From Firmicutes bacterium CAG:345 (GTDB lineage: Bacteria; Bacillota_I; Bacilli_A; RFN20; CAG-288), in assembly GCA_000433315.1 (NCBI GenBank), contig FR893357.1, positions 1 through 19,342 on the forward strand: a DNA stretch of 19,342 bases, given 5' to 3'. The translations under genes and the position numbers were made by a program. Within the stretch, counting starts at the first letter, position 1. Every line of letters starts with the position of its first letter. The notes beneath the pieces are model-generated. The model did no database searches. It was not told the origin of the DNA and was given only the letters and a program-made list of their open reading frames with translations. Positions 15,652 through 19,342 of the stretch are shown here, in pieces.

Positions 15652-17442
15652 TTAGATTAATCCGCTTTCCTTTAAAAGAATTTCTAAATCTGTTCCTTTA
15701 GTCTTTTTAATTGCAAATTTCAATAAAGCTTTTTCTTTTAAAGAAAGAGGACATTCTGCTACTGGTTTTTTATCGATGGCATAGTAGCAAGCTTTAAGCA
15801 ATTCACGTACATCGTATTTGCTACCCCAAACTTCTGGTACAGCACGGTCGACATTTAAAAGAGTATAGGCAGCTTCCATACCAGTTCTAATCGAGTATTC
15901 AGTAGTGAAAATTGTATCACGAGGAGTTTCGGCAAATTGTCCAACAAAAGCAAAATTAACCGCACCATGAGGAACTACTAATGGTCTATCTTTTTCTTTT
16001 CTTGGTTGGAAGAAGGCATTGATATAAGGCATATAGCAAGTTGTAGTATTGCATCTATTAGTTGCATATTCTTCGATTTTATCTTTGCTTACGCCAATAT
16101 GATATAACCATTCTTCGCATACTTCGATACCAGTACAATCGCGCATAGCCTTTTTAACATAGTTGCCATCTTTATTGGTGTTTAAAGAATAAACCCAGAT
16201 CAATACGCTATTTTTCTTTTGAGATTTAAATTGAGGTTGACGATTAATAGTCCAAGACAAATACCAATTTTCAGTACTATCTTTTACTGTGACAATACCA
16301 CCGGTGGTTACTTTTCCACTTCTTGGGTCACGTTTACAGATTTTCATTATGTGATTGATAATATCTTCATCGCTTGTTTCAATAGTGGCGCTCATCCAGT
16401 TAGTAGCATTGACATCTCCACAGAATTTCATTGGATTACCAAATTCACCATCGATTGCTTGAGCAGCAATGTTTTTCCATAAATCCCAAGATTCACCTTC
16501 GCCATTGACAATTTTAGATAAATCAGGAGCGACATTTTGACTTCCATAGCATGAAGTATCAGTACAGCATCCGTTGGTAATGATTACAAGATCATCCTCA
16601 ATTAAATCGATACTTTGTTTTTTATTATCTTTAATATAAATAATTTGCTTTGCAACTTTTTTATCAGGTTTATTATCGATGACAACATTTTTTACATCAA
16701 TACCAAATTCGATTTTAACGCCATGAGAAGTAAGGTATTTTACAAGTGGCAAAATCATTGATTCATATTGATTATATTTTGTGAAACGAAGAGCACTGAA
16801 ATCAGGAAGACCATCAATATGATGAACATAACGACATAAATATCTTTTCATTTCCAAAGCTGAAGACCATTTTTGGAAAGCAAACATAGTTTGCCAATAA
16901 AGCCAAAAGTTTGTTGACCAGAATGATTCAGGTAAGACTTCAGAAATCTTTTTATCTTCCAAATCTTTTTCAGGTGTTATAAATAATTTTGAAAGAGCCA
17001 TAGCAGATTGTTTATCAAGTTTAAATAATTTATCAGTATGAGCATCTTCACCACAATTAGTTGAAGCACGACATAAAGAATAATTAGGATCATGCTTATT
17101 TAACCAATAATATTCATCGAGAACAGATACACCTTCTTTTTCAATAGATGGAATATCTCGATACATATCCCACATGCATTCGAAATGATTATCCATTTCA
17201 CGTCCACCGCGCATATAGAATCCTTTGGTTATATCTTTTCTACCATCGCAAGAACCACCAGCTAATTCTAGTTTTTCTAAAATATGGATATGTTCGCCTT
17301 TCATTTGACCATCTCTTAATAAGAAGAAAGCGGCAGATAATCCAGCTAATCCGGTACCGATAATATATGCACTTTTTTTATCGACACCTTGAGGCTTTTC
17401 AGGATGAGCGAATGCCTCATATGTTCCAGAACCATAATACAT
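15652..17442 (-). CDS. ohyA: Oleate hydratase (FAD-dependent)
   Basis: Adds water to the cis-9 double bond of oleate and similar unsaturated fatty acids, giving 10-hydroxystearate. This is a detoxification step known in gut and skin Firmicutes, at the membrane surface. The 596 residues are within the family range. Seen: YIIGTGLAGLSAAFFL (26-41) with the FAD-binding GxGxxG, RGGREMDNHFECMWD (78-92) with the acid Glu82 at the same number as in Staphylococcus aureus OhyA, LRFTKYNQYESMILPLVKYL in the substrate region, the TNGCCTDTSCYG loop (Cys-rich here, Ser-rich in many relatives), and FVGQFAETPRDTIFTTEYSIRTGMEAAYTLL near the C terminus. The ribosome site AGGAGG is the best in the window. A TetR gene lies directly upstream in the same direction, separated by a terminator, and probably controls it. 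Confidence 0.96.
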   Translation of the reverse strand: MYYGSGTYEAFAHPEKPQGVDKKSAYIIGTGLAGLSAAFFLLRDGQMKGEHIHILEKLELAGGSCDGRKDITKGFYMRGGREMDNHFECMWDMYRDIPSIEKEGVSVLDEYYWLNKHDPNYSLCRASTNCGEDAHTDKLFKLDKQSAMALSKLFITPEKDLEDKKISEVLPESFWSTNFWLYWQTMFAFQKWSSALEMKRYLCRYVHHIDGLPDFSALRFTKYNQYESMILPLVKYLTSHGVKIEFGIDVKNVVIDNKPDKKVAKQIIYIKDNKKQSIDLIEDDLVIITNGCCTDTSCYGSQNVAPDLSKIVNGEGESWDLWKNIAAQAIDGEFGNPMKFCGDVNATNWMSATIETSDEDIINHIMKICKRDPRSGKVTTGGIVTVKDSTENWYLSWTINRQPQFKSQKKNSVLIWVYSLNTNKDGNYVKKAMRDCTGIEVCEEWLYHIGVSKDKIEEYATNRCNTTTCYMPYINAFFQPRKEKDRPLVVPHGAVNFAFVGQFAETPRDTIFTTEYSIRTGMEAAYTLLNVDRAVPEVWGSKYDVRELLKACYYAIDKKPVAECPLSLKEKALLKFAIKKTKGTDLEILLKESGLI

Positions 17443-17555
17443 AATTTATACCTCCTATGTTTGAACAACTATAGATTAGTTAAGTTTATCAATATTTAGA
17501 ATAAACAAAATTTATAAGTTGTATAATTTTTTTACAAATGGTAAGAAGTATAAAA

Positions 17556-17587
17556 AAATTAGACAATATTTCACTATTGTCTAATTT
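17556..17587 (-). terminator. Terminator of the TetR gene with the stop codon inside the stem
   Basis: A perfect 13-bp inverted repeat (17556-17568 with 17575-17587, core TAGACAATA/TATTGTCTA, 6-base loop) is followed on the minus strand by seven T. The TAA stop of the regulator (17588-17586) overlaps the stem base. The palindrome could in principle also be a protein-binding site in front of ohyA. Confidence 0.8.
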
Positions 17588-18143
17588 ATTTGCTGAAATT
17601 TTTTAGTGCGTTCAGAATAGTACCTTCAATAAGAACACTTAATCGGGAAATGATCATTTTAGGATCATCTTTTAAGTCATTTTTAATCCAATCTAAGACC
17701 AAAGCAACAAAAGCTGATTTATAAAAATTTGCAATAAATTCTTTATCATCATCACTGACATGTAAGCCTTGAGCTTTTTCTTCAACAACGCCATAGATTA
17801 AAGGATAAACTAATTTATATAAATAATTTATTAATAATTCTAATGAAACATTTTTATAAATGTTTTTGATGAAGACTTCATCTTTTTTTAAAAGTTCAAA
17901 AATAGCCAAAAATCCAAGTTGCCATGTATCATATGTTTTATTATTAGCTAAAGCTTTGTCAGCATCCTCAAGGCAAATCCATTCAACAAGATCATAAATA
18001 TCAGTGAAATGATAATAAAAAGTTTGCCTATTTATATCACATTTACTGGCAATTTCATTGACAGAAATATGATTAAAAGGCTTTTCTGTTAATAATTGTT
18101 TAAAAGCAAATGCAATAGCTTTTTTAGTAGTTAAACTGCTCAT
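17586..18143 (-). CDS. TetR/AcrR-family transcriptional regulator
   Basis: A 185-residue repressor-type protein. The N-terminal helix-turn-helix is typical of TetR: LLTEKPFNHISVNEIASKCDINRQTFYYHFTDIYDLVEWI (about 17-56), with the TFYYHF recognition-helix signature. The C-terminal ligand/dimer part (about 65-185) is all-helical and resembles the DhaS-like subgroup. It lies upstream of ohyA in the same orientation, so regulation of ohyA by a fatty-acid-type ligand is the natural guess (inference). GAGGT (complement of 18149-18153) precedes the ATG. The upstream region has a minus-strand TATAAT (18170-18165) overlapping a near-palindrome AACTATGGTT (18180-18171) that could allow self-control. 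Confidence 0.93.
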   Translation of the reverse strand: MSSLTTKKAIAFAFKQLLTEKPFNHISVNEIASKCDINRQTFYYHFTDIYDLVEWICLEDADKALANNKTYDTWQLGFLAIFELLKKDEVFIKNIYKNVSLELLINYLYKLVYPLIYGVVEEKAQGLHVSDDDKEFIANFYKSAFVALVLDWIKNDLKDDPKMIISRLSVLIEGTILNALKNFSK

Positions 18144-18164
18144 TTATACCTCATTTATATAATA

Positions 18165-18170
18165 ATTATA
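18165..18170 (-). promoter_or_regulatory. Putative -10 box of the TetR gene
   Basis: A perfect TATAAT on the minus strand, 22 bases before the ATG. A good -35 is not seen at 17-18 bases (TCCTAT/ATCCTA). AACTATGGTTTA (minus, 18180-18169) overlaps it and resembles AACTATAGATTA (plus, 17467-17478) in front of ohyA, a candidate shared operator. Confidence 0.4.
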
Positions 18171-18214
18171 AACCATAGTTATAGTAAATAGGATGTATTA
18201 TTTAATTTAGCTCT

Positions 18215-18799
18215 TTATTTTTTAAAAAAGTGAAAATCACAGCAATCGCCACCATAACCAAGAGTTTGTGTTCTTGTAAATCCAATTTTATTTAATTCAC
18301 CATAAGTTATATTGTCAACATCACAAAATAAACGACAAAGTTCAGGACATTCATTTTCAACGCAAGCCTGATGCCATAGACATTTTGTAATTGTGACATC
18401 AAAAGATTTTGCATCGTGTTTTTGTTTACTTTGCTGTAAATCAGTCTTCCGCATTATCTTTAAAAACATCTTGCTATATAATGAGTAAAAGCCAGGAACT
18501 TTTTCCATTTTAACCATTGAGTTGTGTTTAGATTTAGCAATATAATTAAGCATATAATTTTTCATATGGTTATTTGAATCTTCCATTGAGAAACCATAAT
18601 TATTTAAAGCCTTATAAAGAGCAATTCTCGGTAAAATAGTATTTTTTAAAGTCTTAAGCTGATTCTTAGTTTTATTGAAAGCATTTAAAAAAATTTTATC
18701 TAAAATATTATTTTGCTCATCGAATATTTTTTGAGCAACTTCCGTATCAAGTTCTGAAAAAAGAAAATTTTTGATGATTTTCTGTTGTTTAATTTTCAT
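18215..18799 (-). CDS. L-2-amino-thiazoline-4-carboxylic acid hydrolase family protein
   Basis: A 194-residue cytoplasmic protein of the ATC-hydrolase family (Pfam ATC_hydrolase). The named reaction opens the thiazoline ring of ATC on the way to L-cysteine in Pseudomonas; most Firmicute members are uncharacterised. Seen: a Lys-rich helical N-terminal half, then the conserved C-terminal block CLWHQACVENECPELCRLFC (140-159), DVDNITYGEL (160-169) and GYGGDCCDFHF (181-191). Cysteines cluster at 140, 146, 151, 155, 159, 186 and 187, the region expected to form the active site. The start has GAGGT at normal distance. It is 71 bases upstream of the TetR gene on the same strand with no clear terminator, so read-through into tetR is possible. 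No cysteine-biosynthesis gene is nearby, so the real substrate is open. Confidence 0.85.
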   Translation of the reverse strand: MKIKQQKIIKNFLFSELDTEVAQKIFDEQNNILDKIFLNAFNKTKNQLKTLKNTILPRIALYKALNNYGFSMEDSNNHMKNYMLNYIAKSKHNSMVKMEKVPGFYSLYSKMFLKIMRKTDLQQSKQKHDAKSFDVTITKCLWHQACVENECPELCRLFCDVDNITYGELNKIGFTRTQTLGYGGDCCDFHFFKK

Positions 18800-18876
18800 A
18801 ATTATACCTCAATGTAAATAAAATTTTTTCTTGAAAGAAGTATAGTCATAGATAAAATAGAGAATGCTAAATAAAA

Positions 18877-18950
18877 TGGAGCTGATAACGGGAATCGAAC
18901 CCGCGTGGCCAGCTTGGGAAGCTAGAGTTCTACCATTAAACTATATCAGC
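18877..18950 (-). tRNA. tRNA-Gly (anticodon CCC)
   Basis: On the minus strand a full cloverleaf folds. The acceptor stem is GCTGATA with TATCAGC. The D arm is GTTT/GAAC with loop AATGGTA. The anticodon arm is CTAGC/GCTGG with loop TTCCCAA (anticodon CCC). The T arm is GCGGG/CCCGT with loop TTCGATT. The discriminator is U and CCA is encoded (complement of 18877-18879). U73 fits glycine identity. It reads GGG, a rare codon in such AT-rich DNA. No terminator hairpin follows. Confidence 0.95.
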
Positions 18951-18959
18951 AACATATTT

Positions 18960-18988
18960 ATTATATTTTAAAAATTAATTCTAATCAA
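18960..18988 (-). promoter_or_regulatory. Promoter of tRNA-Gly
   Basis: Minus strand: TTGATT (18988-18983), a 17-base spacer, then TATAAT (18965-18960), nine bases before the mature 5' end of the tRNA. As no terminator follows the tRNA, this promoter may also serve the ATC-hydrolase-like gene downstream. Confidence 0.65.
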
Positions 18989-19042
18989 GAAAAGAAATTT
19001 TTAAAATATTTAAAATTTATGGCTATAATTAATATAATTTTC

Positions 19043-19075
19043 TTGCATAAAAAATTATAGATTTGTATAATACAA
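19043..19075 (+). promoter_or_regulatory. Promoter of the SpoVS-like gene with palindrome over the -10 box
   Basis: TTGCAT (19043-19048), a 17-base spacer and TATAAT (19066-19071). The -10 is centred in a perfect odd palindrome TTGTAT-A-ATACAA (19063-19075). An 8-bp inverted repeat CTATAATT/AATTATAG (19023-19030 and 19053-19060) flanks the -35. Either could be an operator. Confidence 0.6.
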
Positions 19076-19094
19076 GAAAGAGGTAGATATAAAA

Positions 19095-19342
19095 ATGCTC
19101 GAAAACATCAAAGTTAGTTCAAAAACAAATCAAAGTAAATTAGCAGGTGCTATAGCTACTGCAATTCGCAATAATGGTACAACAACCATTTCTTGTGTTG
19201 GCCAATATGCTTTATTACAAGCCATCAAAGGTTTAACACTTGCACGCCGTTTCTTGGCTGAGGAAAAGATTGAAATCTATTCTCAAATAGATATGGAAGA
19301 TGCTCCTAGAACTGAAACACCTGTTGCTGAAACTCCTGCTGA
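19095..19342 (+). CDS. spoVS: SpoVS-like (Alba-fold) protein, 3' end outside the window
   Basis: Only the first 82 codons are present. The product begins MLENIKVSSKTNQSKLAGAIATAIR, followed by a CVGQYALLQAIKGLTLARRFLAEE segment (34-57). This follows the stage V sporulation protein S pattern (LKVSAKS..SVAGALAGVLRE.....IGAGALNQAVKA.AIARGFVA). SpoVS is a small Alba-like, probably nucleic-acid-binding protein that affects sporulation or cell division in Bacillus, but it also occurs in non-spore-formers. The known protein is about 86 residues and ends soon after this core. Here an acidic, Pro/Thr-rich tail (TETPVAETPA) has begun and continues beyond the window. GAGGT (19080-19084) precedes the ATG by ten bases. 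Confidence 0.85.
   Translation, partial: MLENIKVSSKTNQSKLAGAIATAIRNNGTTTISCVGQYALLQAIKGLTLARRFLAEEKIEIYSQIDMEDAPRTETPVAETPA

Noticed and set aside
1..19342. Phage, insertion sequence, CRISPR or defence system
   Set aside because: No transposase, integrase, phage structural gene, repeat array or toxin-antitoxin pair is seen; the tRNA shows no attachment-site duplication within the window.

Overview
The window is AT-rich, densely packed bacterial DNA with strong AAGGAG/GAGGT ribosome-binding sites, TTGNNN-17/18-TATAAT promoters and short rho-independent terminators. Standard code is used: Trp is TGG, and TGA occurs as a stop. The mix of enolase, SpoVS-like protein, M18 aminopeptidase, FNT channel, oleate hydratase with a TetR regulator, and lipoproteins whose lipobox is followed by a long Ser/Thr-rich linker suggests an uncultured, fermentative, host-associated member of the low-GC Bacilli (Erysipelotrichales/RF39/Acholeplasma-like neighbourhood). 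That placement is inference from style, not from a marker gene.

Layout. (1) 45-3994: a promoter drives three overlapping genes, a 958-residue multi-[4Fe-4S] flavoprotein oxidoreductase, hypA and hypB, closed by a terminator. No hydrogenase and no hypCDEF is present. (2) 4019-5557: a small membrane-anchored protein with an FN3-like outer domain is followed one base later by an MscS-type channel. (3) 5586-7753, minus strand: a short formate/nitrite-type channel, then a Ser-rich lipoprotein ending in a barnase-like ribonuclease domain. (4) 7792-11327: M18 aminopeptidase, then a Ser-rich beta-helix lipoprotein of the Cthe_2159-like carbohydrate-binding type. (5) 11396-12799: enolase as a single-gene unit. 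(6) 12803-13315, minus: a GNAT acetyltransferase broken by two in-frame stop codons. It is divergent from an unrecognised 146-residue basic protein, and a CcpA cre-like site lies between the two. (7) 14042-15577: a DUF1846 (UPF0371) protein. (8) 15652-18799, minus: an ATC-hydrolase-family protein, a TetR regulator and oleate hydratase, read in that order. (9) 18877-18950, minus: tRNA-Gly(CCC). (10) 19043-end, plus: the start of a SpoVS-like gene that runs off the window.

How the parts may fit together: the flavoprotein/HypA/HypB unit and the FNT channel fit fermentative electron and formate handling. The surface lipoproteins and aminopeptidase fit scavenging of polymers and peptides. The oleate hydratase/TetR/ATC-hydrolase group looks like a regulated response to host or dietary unsaturated fatty acids. 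The points most worth following are the hydrogenase-less HypAB unit, the FN3-like/MscS pair, the lipoprotein-anchored barnase-like domain, and the acetyltransferase with two nonsense codons.
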